Of a stretch of DNA of 64,000 bases, positions 22,256-33,654 are shown piece by piece. Both the position numbers and the translations under genes were made by a program. Below the pieces are notes generated by a model. The model was not told the origin of the DNA. It saw only the letters and a program-made list of their open reading frames with translations, and searched no databases. The DNA is from Chionoecetes opilio (Eukaryota; Arthropoda; Malacostraca; Decapoda; Majidae), in contig JACEEZ010018356.1 in NCBI GenBank assembly GCA_016584305.1, positions 2,501-66,500 of the forward strand, in the 5' to 3' direction. Positions within the stretch are counted from its first letter, which is position 1; each line of letters begins with the position of its first letter.

Positions 22256-22312
22256 CACCCTACACAGCTTGACGAGAGAAGAATAGCTAGCTCACTCATC
22301 TGAACCACCAAT

Positions 22313-24254
22313 ATGCCTGATCCATGCTGTACCGGTAAGCCACGCTGACGCTATCTTGCTGTCACACTACCGTACCTCCAGACATAAGTTTTAACTCCTT
22401 GAGGCCCAGAACGTATTTTCCATTGTAATTATACGATTTTTTATTGATTATAAGTAATATTTTATAGATATAACCTGTTTAGTATCCTTGTCGATTAACT
22501 AATTTGGTATATTCAGTTACTTTTCGTAATTTTATGGCTGACAACAGACTATTTTTTTTAGACCAAAGGAAAGCTCTGGGTGTGAAGGGGTTAATACTTT
22601 TTTTGAAATAATATCAATCTCTAATAACTAGCATACAAATATTAGCAAGTACTATGACAGGTCAAATGTATCACTGTTAGCCTGTGATTCACCCACTGCA
22701 ACCAAGCAATGCAGTTCACATTAGTACGCACACATATGCATTTTGTTATTTTGAAAAATTACGTGTTCATTATTTTCTAAGCCGTTTCAAAATGTTGATT
22801 CTAAAGACAGGAAATTAGCCTTGTATTTTTGTAAATTATCCTTGTGTTCAACCATGTCATAATTACGAATGTGACTCAGAGAATGAATGACTTAACCCCT
22901 TCACGCCCAGACCTTTAATCAACAAAAGATAATTAAAGAACACAACTAAAACACACACACACACACACACATCTTTCCTTTGCTAAAAAAAATGTATGTT
23001 GTCGAACCATAAAATTACGTAAACTAACTTAATATACCAAATTAGTTAGTGGACAAGGATACTAAAAAGGTCAAATCTAAAAAAAATATTACTTATATTC
23101 ACTAAAAATCGTCTAATGGTACCCAAATTACAATAGAAATATACGTACTGGGCCTCAATTAAGGGGTTAATGACGGGCGGTGAGTCGTCATGCACAGGAT
23201 CATTACGTCTCATCCTTGTAATGTCATTGTTGATGGAACTATCAGGTAGGCTGGAAAGCTGTATATGTCCTCCAGGAAAAATCTATACTAACTCTTCCCA
23301 ATTTTTTGTATTATTATATATATGATATTTGTTTGGAAATGTAATGATGTAGCTATATCGAGAACATACTGTGCTAGCTATCCCTATCTTATTGTATTAC
23401 CCTTATTATATACACCCTGTTAGTTCTTTACTCACACTTTACTCACACTGTGATTGCATTGATACTTAAGGATATTAACTCTATGTTTTGTGCCTTTCAG
23501 AGAAGTGCGAGTGCAAGGAGGGCGGGTGCAAGGCAGGGTGTAAGTGCACCGCCTGCCGCTGTCCCCCGTGCCCCAAGTGTGAGTATACAAGTGCACCTTA
23601 CAGCATTGCTTATATGAATGCTCATTCGATCTTTAATAACATGACACTATTACAAATGTATCTTACTGAGAGCATTACCGTCAATAACACTATAGTCGCC
23701 GCTGCATTAAGGTCGCCAGGCGCCATAGATCTATTACGAATGTTAGCATCACTACAGACTTGTGTCCCACTAAAGAGGCATGCACAGTAGTTTATATTAT
23801 GTACCTGTCTTCAGTGGCACATACAAGTCTGTAGTGATGCAAAAAATCGTAATATATGGCGCCTGGCGACGTTAGTGCAGTGGCGACTGCGTTGTTGACG
23901 TGGCGTTAGTGTTGTTGACGGTAAAAAAAAAAAAAAGGTAATGCCATCATGCACATCATCAATGTCGGTATTATTCATGTCCATCCAATACTTTAATGAT
24001 ACAATTTTAACTCTGACTAGTCAATGGGGAGTTTTAAAAGGAGGCTAGACACTTTCATGGATGGGGATGAGAGGTGGATGTAGGTAGTGTTAAGTAACAG
24101 GAACTACCTCGTGTAGGTCTCCCAGCCTCTTGTAGCTTCCTTATTTTCTAATGTTTCTTATGTTCTTATGTCTTCAGGTACGTCGGCGTGCAAGTGCAGC
24201 AACAAGGAGGAGTGTGTCAAGACCTGCTCCAAGCCATGCTCCTGCTGCCCCTAG
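22313..24254 (+). CDS. Metallothionein, unit 2 (intact, variant)
   Basis: Three coding exons: 22313-22334, 23501-23578, 24178-24254, with GT..AG introns of 1166 and 599 bp, both phase 1. The product is a 58-residue crustacean-type metallothionein starting MPDPCCTEKCEC and ending KPCSCCP. It has 18 Cys at 5, 6, 10, 12, 17, 21, 23, 26, 28 (beta domain) and 31, 34, 38, 40, 46, 50, 54, 56, 57 (alpha domain); nine per domain fits the known crustacean M3Cys9 clusters. Such cytosolic proteins bind Zn, Cu and Cd and buffer or detoxify metals. This copy has Glu at 44 and Val at 47, where the common copies have Gly and Ala. A polyadenylation signal is at 24548-24553. Exons are inferred from splice sites and family length, not transcripts. 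Confidence 0.93.
22391..22594 (-). mobile_element. TTAA-family MITE, unit 2 intron 1, reverse copy
   Basis: A clean full-length copy of 204 bp, TTAACTCCTTGAGGCCCAGA to GGGTGTGAAGGGGTTAA. It is inverted relative to the second copy in the same intron. Confidence 0.85.
22892..23170 (+). mobile_element. TTAA-family MITE with CA insert, unit 2 intron 1
   Basis: TTAACCCCTTCACGCCCAG at the left, TGGGCCTCAATTAAGGGGTTAA-type right end. It is longer than its relatives by about 70 bp: an AAAGATAATTAAAGAACAC block plus a (CA)n run. Confidence 0.85.
23675..23924. mobile_element. Foldback element in MT intron 2, unit 2
   Basis: Arms are about 100 nt. This copy has an extra GTGGCGTTAGTGTTGTTGACG duplication near its right end, and its inner arm reads GACTTGTGTCCC, lacking AT. 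Confidence 0.8.
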
Positions 24255-24828
24255 ATCTGCTCAACACCCATCACCACCACCACCACCACCACACCCAAGG
24301 ATAATACAACACCTCTATACTATCCTTGACCACACCCAGCCTGTCCTCCCGCCCTGCAGTGGACGGGGTTCGAACCATGCACCACGCTCAACTGCATCCA
24401 CGTATCCAAGATCCACGTGGGAACAAGAGGTGTGACAAGGCCGGTGAAGAGGCATGCAGTTTACTTGTCTTACTATTTGTATCGTTCATTTGATTGTCCA
24501 TTTCATATCAATTTCCATGACTTTGTATCATCCGTTTGACGTATTAAAATAAATTATTATTCGTGTTCAATGCTGATTATAATTTCTGTTGTAACCTATG
24601 GGATGTATCTTTTATGTAACTGCACACACAAAAGGCTGGACTAAACTGAGGTCATTCGTACCTCGTGTAGTGGTATACTATAAAAAAAAAAATAGTTACG
24701 CGGGGTGGGGGGGTGAGGTGTCATCCTCCAATGGTTGTTCTGTGTTGGTAGACCAATTAAGAGTTGGTTAAAAATGGAGCGGAGACAATTTTTTTTTTAC
24801 ATAATGATTACTCTGAGAGACAACTTTA

Positions 24829-24868
24829 CACACACACACACACACCTATCTATCTATCTATCTATCTA

Positions 24869-24922
<54 letters not shown>
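24829..24922. repeat. Composite AC/TATC/AT/AG microsatellite, unit 2
   Basis: A short allele: CA run, (CTAT)n, a short AT run and (GA)n, in the same location as the much longer tracts of units 1, 5 and 7. Confidence 0.9.
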
Positions 24923-24925
<3 letters not shown>

Positions 24926-25468
24926 ATTATTTTAAGAAACTTCCGTAAGAGGCAAGCACTAGAAGTGTTTTCTGTGCAAACACTACGGTAGTATACACGC
25001 ACGGTTGCTTGAACAATAGTTTATCAAATACGTTTCCAGGACATGATAATTATATACATTGCATTTGCAGATGTTATTGATGCATCTGAAAGTCCCTTAT
25101 AGTCCTTTAGCATTAAAATATCATGTAATTATGATCACTTGCTGCAGGGTTATTCCAAAATTTTTGAAAGGGAACTTTGTAACACGTTAATGCTGTGTTA
25201 TACAAAGCTTGTATCTCACAGTCATGATGTAACCCAATGCGCGTTGCATCACCATAACACACAAGCGGAAATTCCAAATAACAATGAATAGCCACTCGTG
25301 AGTCATGATAGCTCTAACCCTAATGCGTAGCTGCATGTGCGTGCGTACGTACTTGATTGTCCGTGTGGTGTGTAACCTACAGGTCAGTGACGGGCAATTT
25401 TTCAGTGACTGGTGTGGCTGCCACCGAAATATACTATATGGCTCCGTGGCACTGAACACTGGTGGGCG

Positions 25469-25680
25469 TTAACCCCTTCACGCCCAGATCTTTCCTTTAC
25501 TATAAAAAGTTGTATGTTGTCGAGCCATAAAATTAAGAAAAATAACTGAATATACCAAATTAGTTAGCCGACAAGGATACTAAACAGGTCATATCTATAG
25601 ATATATTGCTTATATTCATTAAAATCGTCTAATTGTACCCAAATTACAATGAAAATGAAGTTCTGGGTCTACAGGGTTGC
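25469..25680 (+). mobile_element. TTAA-family MITE downstream of unit 2
   Basis: Left end GTTAACCCCTTCACGCCCAG, right end decayed to GGGTCTACAGGGTTGC, as at 20297. Confidence 0.8.
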
Positions 25681-26448
25681 ACGCGCACGGGCTACGTTTT
25701 CGTGGCAGCCAAGCAGGCCCAGCATGGATGTCGAGGACGTGGGATGTATTCAAGGATAATATAAGAGAGGAAAGAGAAGGAAAGAAAAACTTTAGAAAAA
25801 ATACTAGGGGCACTATATATAATCAGCCATAGGCCTAGGGTTCTCAGAGGTCAATTTCACATTTTATTTGAAGACATAAGAGCCTAGCTACCCTAAAAAA
25901 AAAATATTTCACATTTTTGTCAATGTATTCTTTTGATTGCATTTTATAAAGGACTGGTCGTTTCTCCACTTCCATAATCACCATTTCAGTCAATGCCATC
26001 TTGAGTAGCCATGATGTGGTGCGAGATGCAGAGTACATCCGTCACCCTCAGCTGTCAGGGGACCGCGACGTTGCATCACTTGACACTGGTTAAGCTTCCA
26101 TCTCTAGAATAATGATACCTTTCACCGCATACCAGTTGGCCAGTCACTTTGGCGAGGCCCAGGACATGGTACAGTACCGCCCAAGATTAATAGACATACA
26201 ATTAAATAAGTATATTAATAGACACACTATTTAAAAGTCTATTGATCTTGGTACTGCTTCTGACGCGTGGTTCACGGCGCCTTCCCCTCCAGCCTCTCTT
26301 CCTTTTCTTCCCTTTCCTTGCCATTATGTTTCTGTCTGCCTGTCTCCTTTCTTTACTCTTTTACTTTACTTTATTTACTACTTCTTTACTTCCTTTACTT
26401 TACTTACTCTTAATTTACTTTCCTTTACTTCTTAACTTTAATCCGAAA

Positions 26449-26507
26449 GGGTGGTAGAGCGCGCGGCCCGAGTGTAGAGTTCGGTCAGCGGTTCGAGTCC
26501 ACCAAGT
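26449..26507 (+). repeat. tRNA-like repeat, truncated A box, after unit 2
   Basis: Lacks the TGGCCTG part of the A box (reads AAAGGGTGGTAGAGCG) but keeps the GGTTCGAGTCC B box. This argues against a conserved tRNA. Confidence 0.4.
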
Positions 26508-26772
26508 TCGTACTGGTGTGGTGGCGCTTTGTATAGTCAATAACCTTGTAGCTGGTACTTGCAAAGTGTCTAGATAGGATCAAAATATCTTATCTTCTTT
26601 ACTTTACTCCTTACTTTATAATTTTTTCTTTCCTCTCTCTTCCCCCTTCATATAACACGTACAGCTCGCGTCAACAGATAAACAGGTGCCAGAGAAAGGA
26701 GTAGCCTACCATTTATATATCAAGTATAGGCGTCCAGCCTCTGGCCCCTTTGCTTTTGGCTCAGTTCTTGCG

Positions 26773-27600
26773 GCTGGAACGTGGCAGCGAGCCACGTTCC
26801 AGCCAATTAACTCATTACGCTAATTACTCATTAAGGGCTTGTTCTACGCAAAAAGTTTGTTTCACAGACCCCCATTGATTTTGACAGCACTACTTGCCTG
26901 TCAAATTTCAGCTCAATCCGACAATATTTAGGAGTAGTTTACGCGAATTACTCATTAAGGGCTTGTTTTACGCAAAAAGTTTGTTTCACAGATCCCCATT
27001 GATTTTGACAGCACTACTGACATGTCAAATTTCAGCTCAATCCGACAAAATTTAGGAGTAGTTATACACTTTTTAGCTTAAACTTTGTTCCACGTGTCTT
27101 ATGGTAAGATGCAGCTCGCTTCGCTCGCTGCCAATAAGAATCTACAGGGTTATATATTTGCCTGATAAGCTAAAAAAAAAAGCAAGACATGATTAAAGAA
27201 ATATGATTGGGGAGTGAGGGCAGGATTTCAGTAGTCAAAACCACACACTCTAGAACAGTGAGAACTTATTATTGATGCGTCTTAGCAGATACAAGGCAAT
27301 ACAGAGTACGTTATGCTAGCTTAAACAATGAACTGGTTGTCGCGTGCACCTTATCACCAAGATAGACGTACAGATGAGCTTGGTGCAAGGCTGATATCAT
27401 CCCTCCCTCCCGCCTGGCTTGGAGGCGAGGTGGCATCCCTTCCCTGCACACGACACGACCAGCACACGCCAGCACTGCGGCGGCCCATAAAAGAGTGTGT
27501 CATGCAGCTACTTGTCAGTCACCCTACACAGCTTGACGAGAGAAGAACAGCTAGCTCACTCATCTGAACCACCAACATGCCTGACCATGCTGTATCGGTA
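26773..27600 (+). pseudogene. Truncated MT unit: promoter and exon 1 only
   Basis: A full MT 5' region (hairpin 26773-26803, 124-bp repeats, CATAAAAG about 27486-27493) leads to an exon 1 at 27577-27597 that lacks one T (CCTGACCATGC instead of CCTGATCCATGC). After 27600 the intron is lost. A non-homologous 120-bp stretch with an unresolved base (27652) joins to sequence normally found downstream of an MT gene (from about 27720). It is either a real deletion product or an assembly join. Confidence 0.75.
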
Positions 27601-28448
27601 GAGCCAAACGATTTCTTGTATATACTGACGCTATTTGCTTTTTACTATTTTNCAAAGCCTATAGGAAATTCATGAAAATGAGTTGGAGGTGAGGGGTTTT
27701 TCGGGCAGCCACATCAGGCCACATGGATGTCGAGGACGTGGGATGTATTCAAGGATAATATAAGAGAGGAAAGAGAAGGAAAGAAAAACTTTAGAAAAAA
27801 TACTAGGGGCACTATATATAATCAGCCATAGGCCTAGGGTTCTCAGAGGTCAATTTCACATTTTATTTGAAGACGTAAGAGCCTAGCTACCCTAAAAAAA
27901 AATATTTCACATTTTTGTCAATGTATTCTTTTGATTGCATTTTATAAAGGACTGGTCGTTTCTTCCACTTCCATAATCACCATTTCAGTCAATGCCATCT
28001 TGAGTAGCCATGATGTGGTGAGAGATGCAGAGTACATCCGTCACCCTCAGCTGTCAGGGGACCGCGACGTTGCATCACTTGACACTGGTTAAGCTTCCAT
28101 CTCTAGAATAATGATACCTTTCACCGCATACCAGTTGGCCAGTCACTTTGGCGAGGCCCAGGACATGGTACAGTACCGCCCAAGATTAATAGACATACAA
28201 TTAAATAAGTATATTAATAGACATACTATTTAAAAGTCTATTGATCTTGGTACTGCTTCTGACGCGTGGTTCACGGCGCCTTTCCCCTCCAGCCTCTTTT
28301 CCCTTTCTTCCCTTTCCTTGCCATTATGTTTCTGTCTGCCTGTCTCCTTTCTTTACTCTTTTACTTTACTTTATTTACTACTTCTTTACTTCCTTTACTT
28401 TACTTACTCTTAATTTACTTTCCTTTACTTCTTAACTTTAATCCGAAA

Positions 28449-28515
28449 GGTGGCCTGGTGGTAGAGCGCGCGGCCCAAGTGTAGAGTTCGGTCAGCGGGT
28501 TCGAGTCCACCAAGT
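28449..28515 (+). repeat. tRNA-like repeat, truncated-unit spacer
   Basis: GGTGGCCTGGTGGTAGAGCG and GGGTTCGAGTCC; it has CCCAAG where other copies read CCCGAG, and lacks the ACCCTGCA segment. Confidence 0.45.
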
Positions 28516-29224
28516 TCGTACTGGTGTGGTGTCGCTTTGTATAGTCAATAACCTTGTAGCTGGTACTTGCAAAGTGTCTAGATAGGATCAAAATATCTTA
28601 TCTTCTTTACTTTACTCCTTACTTTATAATTTTTTCTTTCCTCTCTCTTCCCCTTCATATAACACGTACAGCTCGCGTCAACAGATAAACAGAAAGATAG
28701 TCCAAGAAAAGATAGTCCTCTGACCTATTTATATCTCGTAAGTGTAGCGCGTCCAGACTCTGCCCCTTTGCATTGGCTCAGTTTCTTGCTGCTGGAACGT
28801 GCAGCGAAGCCCATTCCAGCCAATTAACTCATTTACGCAATTACTCATTAAGGGCTTGTTTCTACGCAAAAAGTTTGTTTCACAGACCCCCATTGATTTT
28901 GACAGCCACTACTATCATGTCAAATTTCAGCTCAATCCGACAATATGTAGGAGTAGTTTACGCTATCTATTGAGGCTTGTTTTACGCAAAAAGTTTGTTT
29001 CCACAGACCCCTTATTTGACAGCATTCCTTACATGTCAAATCGCTCAGTCCGACATATTAGGAGTGTTATACACTTGTTTGGCGAAAAAAACTTGGTTAT
29101 ATGGGTCTTATGGTAAGGGCAGCAGTGTCGCGTCGCCGCTGCCAATTATAAATTATTGATGCTCTTAGCAGATACAAGGCAATGCAAAGTACGTTATGCG
29201 AACTTAAACAATGAACTGGTTGTC

Positions 29225-29400
29225 GCGTGCACCTTATCACCAAGATAGACGTACAGATGAGCTTGGTGCAAGGCTGATATCATCCCTCCCTCCCGCTGGC
29301 TTGGAGGCGAGGTGGCATCCCTTCCCTGCACACGACACGACCAGCACACGCCAGCACTGCGGCGGCCCATAAAAGAGTGGTCATGCAGCTACTTGTCAGT
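29225..29400 (+). promoter_or_regulatory. MT promoter, unit 3
   Basis: MRE cores at 29225-29231 (GCGTGCA) and 29327-29333 (TGCACAC), CATAAAAG at 29368-29375, TCAGT at 29396-29400. The predicted start near 29398 gives a 59-nt leader. Confidence 0.7.
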
Positions 29401-29456
29401 CACCCTACACAGCTTGACGAGAGAAGAATAGCTAGCTCACTCATCTGAACCACCAA

Positions 29457-31380
29457 ATGCCTGATCCATGCTGTACCGGTAAGCCACGCTGACGCTATTC
29501 TTGCTGTCACACTACCGTACCTCCAGACATAAGTTTTAACTCCTTGAGGCCCAGAACGTATTTTCCATTGTAATTATACGATTTTTTATTGATTATAAGT
29601 AATATTTTATAGATATAACCTGTTTAGTATCCTTGTCGATTAACTAATTTGGTATATTCAGTTACTTTTCGTAATTTTATGGCTGACAACAGACTATTTT
29701 TTTTAGACCAAAGGAAAGCTCTGGGTGTGAAGGGGTTAATACTTTTTTTGAAATAATATCAATCTCTAATAACTAGCATGCAAATATTAGCAAGTACTAT
29801 GACAGGTCAAAATGTATCACTGTTAGCCTGTGATTCACCCACTGCAAACAAGCAATGCAGTTCACATTAGTACGCACACATATGCATTTTGTTATTTTGA
29901 AAAATTACGTGTTCATTATTTTCTAAGCCGTTTCAAAATGTTGATTCTAAAGACAGGAAATTAGCCTTGTATTTTTGTAAATTATCCTTGTGTTCAACCA
30001 TGTCATAATTACGAATGTGACTCAGAGAATGAATGACTTAACCCCTTCACGCCCAGACCTTTAATCAACAAAAGATAATTAAGAACACAACTAAAACACA
30101 CACACACACACACACATCTTTCCTTTGCTAAAAAAAATGTATGTTGTCGAACCATAAAATTACGTAAACTAACTTAATATACCAAATTAGTTAGTGGACA
30201 AGGATACTAAAAAGGTCAAATCTAAAAAAATTATTACTTATATTCACTAAAAAATCGTCTAATGGTACCCAAATTACAATAGAAATATACGTACTGGGCC
30301 TCAATTAAGGGTTAATGACGGGCGGTGAGTCGTCATGCACAGGATCATTACGTTCATCCTTGTAATTCATTTTTGAGGGAACTATCAGGTAGGCTGGAAG
30401 CTGTATATGTCCTCCAGGAAAAATCTATACTAACTCTTCCCAATTTTTTGTATTATTATATATATGATATTTGTTTGGAAATGTAATGATGTAGCTATAT
30501 CGAGAACATACTGTGCTAGCTATCCCTATCTTATTGTATTACCCTTATTATATACACCCTGTTAGTTCTTTACTCACACTTTACTCACACTGTGATTGCA
30601 TTGATACTTAAGGATATTAACTCTATGTTTTGTGCCTTTCAGAGAAGTGCGAGTGCAAGGAGGGCGGGTGCAAGGCAGGGTGTAAGTGCACCGCCTGCCG
30701 CTGTCCCCCGTGCCCCAAGTGTGAGTATACAAGTGCACCTTACAGCATTGCTTATATGAATGCTCATTCGATCTTTAATAACATGACACTATTACAAATG
30801 TATCTTACTGAGAGCATTACCGTCAATAACACTATAGTCGCCGCTGCATTAAGGTCGCCAGGCGCCATAGATCTATTACGAATGTTAGCATCACTACAGA
30901 CTTGTATGTCCCACTAAAGAGGCATGCACAGTAGTTTATATTATGTACCTGTCTTCAGTGGCACATACAAGTCTGTAGTGATGCAAAAAATCGTAATATA
31001 TGGCACCTGGCGACGTTAGTGCAGTGGCGACTATAGTGTTGTTGACGGTAAAAAAAAAAAAAGGAAATGCCATCATGCACATCATCAATGTCGGTATTAT
31101 TCATGTCCATCCAATACTTTAATGATACAATTTTAACTCTGACTAGCCAATGGGGAGTTTTAAAAGGAGGCTAGACACTTTCATGGATGGGGATGAGAGG
31201 TGGATGTAGGTAGTGTTAAGTAACAGGAACTACCTCGTGTAGGTCTCCCAGCCTCTTGTAGCTTCCTTATTTTCTAATGTTTCTTATGTTCTTATGTCTT
31301 CAGGTACGTCGGCGTGCAAGTGCAGCAACAAGGGGGAGTGTGCCAAGACCTGCTCCAAGCCATGCTCCTGCTGCCCCTAG
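29457..31380 (+). CDS. Metallothionein, unit 3 (intact)
   Basis: Exons 29457-29478, 30643-30720 and 31304-31380, with the same phases as unit 2. The product is the 58-residue consensus form with Gly44 and Ala47 and all 18 cysteines. The start context is CACCAAATG, one base shorter than other copies. Intron 1 carries two TTAA-type MITEs and intron 2 the foldback. Polyadenylation signal at 31678-31683. Its upstream neighbour is the truncated unit, its downstream neighbour the damaged unit 4. Confidence 0.93.
29536..29739 (-). mobile_element. TTAA-family MITE, unit 3 intron 1, reverse copy
   Basis: 204 bp with both TTAA ends intact, the same length as in unit 2. Confidence 0.85.
30038..30315 (+). 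mobile_element. TTAA-family MITE with CA insert, unit 3 intron 1
   Basis: Right end is one G short (AAGGGTTAA) and the CA run is close in length to that of unit 2. Confidence 0.85.
30817..31051. mobile_element. Foldback element in MT intron 2, unit 3
   Basis: Full arms; the outer right arm reads GGCACCTGG where other copies have GGCGCCTGG. Confidence 0.8.
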
Positions 31381-31956
31381 ATCTGCTCAACACCCATCAC
31401 CACCACCACCACCACCACACCCAAGGATAATACAACACCTCTATACTATCCTTGACCACACCCAGCCTGTCCTCCCGCCCTGCAGTGGACGGGGTTCGAA
31501 CCATGCACCACGCTCAACTGCATCCACGTATCCAAGATCCACGTGGGAACAAGAGGTGTGACAAGGGTGGCCGGTGAAGAGGCATGCAGTTTACTTGTCT
31601 TACTATTTGTATCGTTCATTTGATTGTCCATTTCATATCAATTTCCATGACTTTGTATCATCAGTTTGACGTATTAAAATAAATTATTATTCGTGTTCAA
31701 TGCTGATTATAATTTCTGTTGTAACCTATGGGATGTATCTTTTATGTAACTGCACACACAAAAGGCTGGACTAAACTGAGGTCATTCGTACCTCGTGTAG
31801 TGGTATACTATAAAAAAAAAAATTGTTACGCGGGGTGGGGGGGTGAGGTGTCATCCCCCAATGGTTGTTCTGTGTTGGTAGACCAATTAAGAGTTGGTTA
31901 AAAATGGAGCAGAGACATTTGTTTTTTACATAAGATTACTCTGAGAGACAAATTTA

Positions 31957-31992
31957 CACACACACACACACACATATCATCAACTATCTATC

Positions 31993-32030
<38 letters not shown>

Positions 32031-32095
32031 ATATAATATAAAGAGATAGAGTATAGAGAGATAAGAGAGAGATAGAGATAAAGAGAAGAATAGAA
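31957..32095. repeat. Composite microsatellite, unit 3
   Basis: AC, TATC, AT and an interrupted GATAGA tract. Following sequence to about 33000 has many single-base losses relative to other units. Confidence 0.8.
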
Positions 32096-32599
32096 TGATT
32101 ATTTTAAGAAACTCCGTAGAGGCAAGACTAGAAGTGTTATCTTGCAAACACTACGGTAGTATACACGCACGGTTGCTTGAACAATTAGTTTATCAAATAC
32201 GTTTCCAGACATGATAATATATACATTGCATTGCAGATGTTATTGATGCATTGAAAGTCCTTATAGTCCTTTAGCATTAATATATCATGTAATTATGATC
32301 ACTTAGTGAGGTTATTCCAAAATTTTTGAAGGGAACTTTGTACACGTTAATGCTGTGTTAACAAGCTTGTATCCCAGTCATGATGTTAACCATGCCGTTG
32401 CATCACATACACAAGCGAGAAATCAAATACAATGATAGCCACTCGTGAGCATGATAGCTCTAACCTAATGGTCGGCATGTGACGTGCGTACGTACTTGAT
32501 TGTCCGTGTGTTGTAACTAAGTCAGTACGGCAATTTCAGTGACTGTGTGGCTGCCACGAAATATTATATAATGGCTCCGTGGCACTGAACATGTGGGTG

Positions 32600-32808
32600 T
32601 TAACCCCACGCCCATGATCGTTCCTTTACTTATAAAAAGTTGTATGTTTGTCGGCTATAAAATTGAAAGAAGTAACTTGAATATACCAAATTAGTAGCCG
32701 ACAAGTATACTAAACATGGTTCATACTATAGATATATGCTTATTATAATAAAATCGTCTATGTACCCAGATTTACAATGACAATGAAATTCTGGTCTACA
32801 GGGTTGCA
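32600..32808 (+). mobile_element. TTAA-family MITE downstream of unit 3
   Basis: Same insertion as at 20297 and 25469, with scattered indels (for example TTAACCCCACGCCC, lacking TTC). Confidence 0.7.
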
Positions 32809-33589
32809 CCGCGCACAGGGTACGTTTTCGTGGCGCCACCGAAACAGGCCCAGCATGGAATGTCGTAGGACGGTGAGGATGTAGTTCAAGGATAATATAA
32901 GAGAGGAAAGAGAAGGAAAGAAAACACTTTAGTAAAAAATACTAGGGGCGACTATATATAATCAGCCATAGGCCTAGGGTTCTCAGAGGTCAATTTCACA
33001 TTTTATTTGAAGACGTAAGAGCCTAGCTACCCTAAAAAAAAAAATATTTCACATTTTTGTCAATGTATTCTTTTGATTGCATTTTATAAAGGACTGGTCG
33101 TTTCTCCACTTCCATAATCACCATTTCAGTCAATGCCATCTTGAGTAGCCATGATGTGGTGAGAGATGCAGAGTACATCCGTCACCCTCAGCTGTCAGGG
33201 GACCGCGACGTTGCATCACTTGACACTGGTTTAAGCTTCCATCTCTAGAATAATGATACCTTTCACCGCATACCAGTTGGCCAGTCACTTTGGCGAGGCC
33301 CAGGACATGGTACAGTACGCCCAAGATTAATAGGACATACAATTAAATAAGTATATTAATAGACATACTATTTAAAAGTCTATTGATCTTGGTACTGGCT
33401 TCTGACGCGTGGTTCACGGCGCCTTCCCTCCAGCCTCTCTTCCTTTTCTTCCCTTTCCTTGCCATTATGTTTCTGGTCTGCCTGTCTCCTTTCTTTACTC
33501 TTTTACTTTACTTTATTTACTACTTCTTTACTTCCTTTACTTTACTTACTCTTAATTTACTTTCCTTACTTCTTAACTTTAATCCGAAA

Positions 33590-33654
33590 GGGTGGCCTGG
33601 TGGTAGAGCGCGCGGCCCAAGTGTAGAGTTCGGTCAGCGGTTCGAGTCCACCAA
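33590..33654 (+). repeat. tRNA-like repeat, unit 3/4 spacer
   Basis: A-box-like TGGCCTGGTGGTAGAGCG and B-box-like GGTTCGAGTCC are both complete. Confidence 0.45.

Noticed and set aside
23488..23790. Plus-strand frame MCLSEKCECKEGG.. of about 100 codons, repeated in most units
   Set aside because: It begins in intron 1 just before the acceptor and reads through exon 2 into intron 2. The spliced 18-cysteine protein explains the conserved part.
31446..31631. Minus-strand 61-codon frame MDNQMNDTNSKTSKLH.., recurring at several units
   Set aside because: Antisense to the MT 3' UTR; its recurrence follows from unit duplication and no domain is recognisable.
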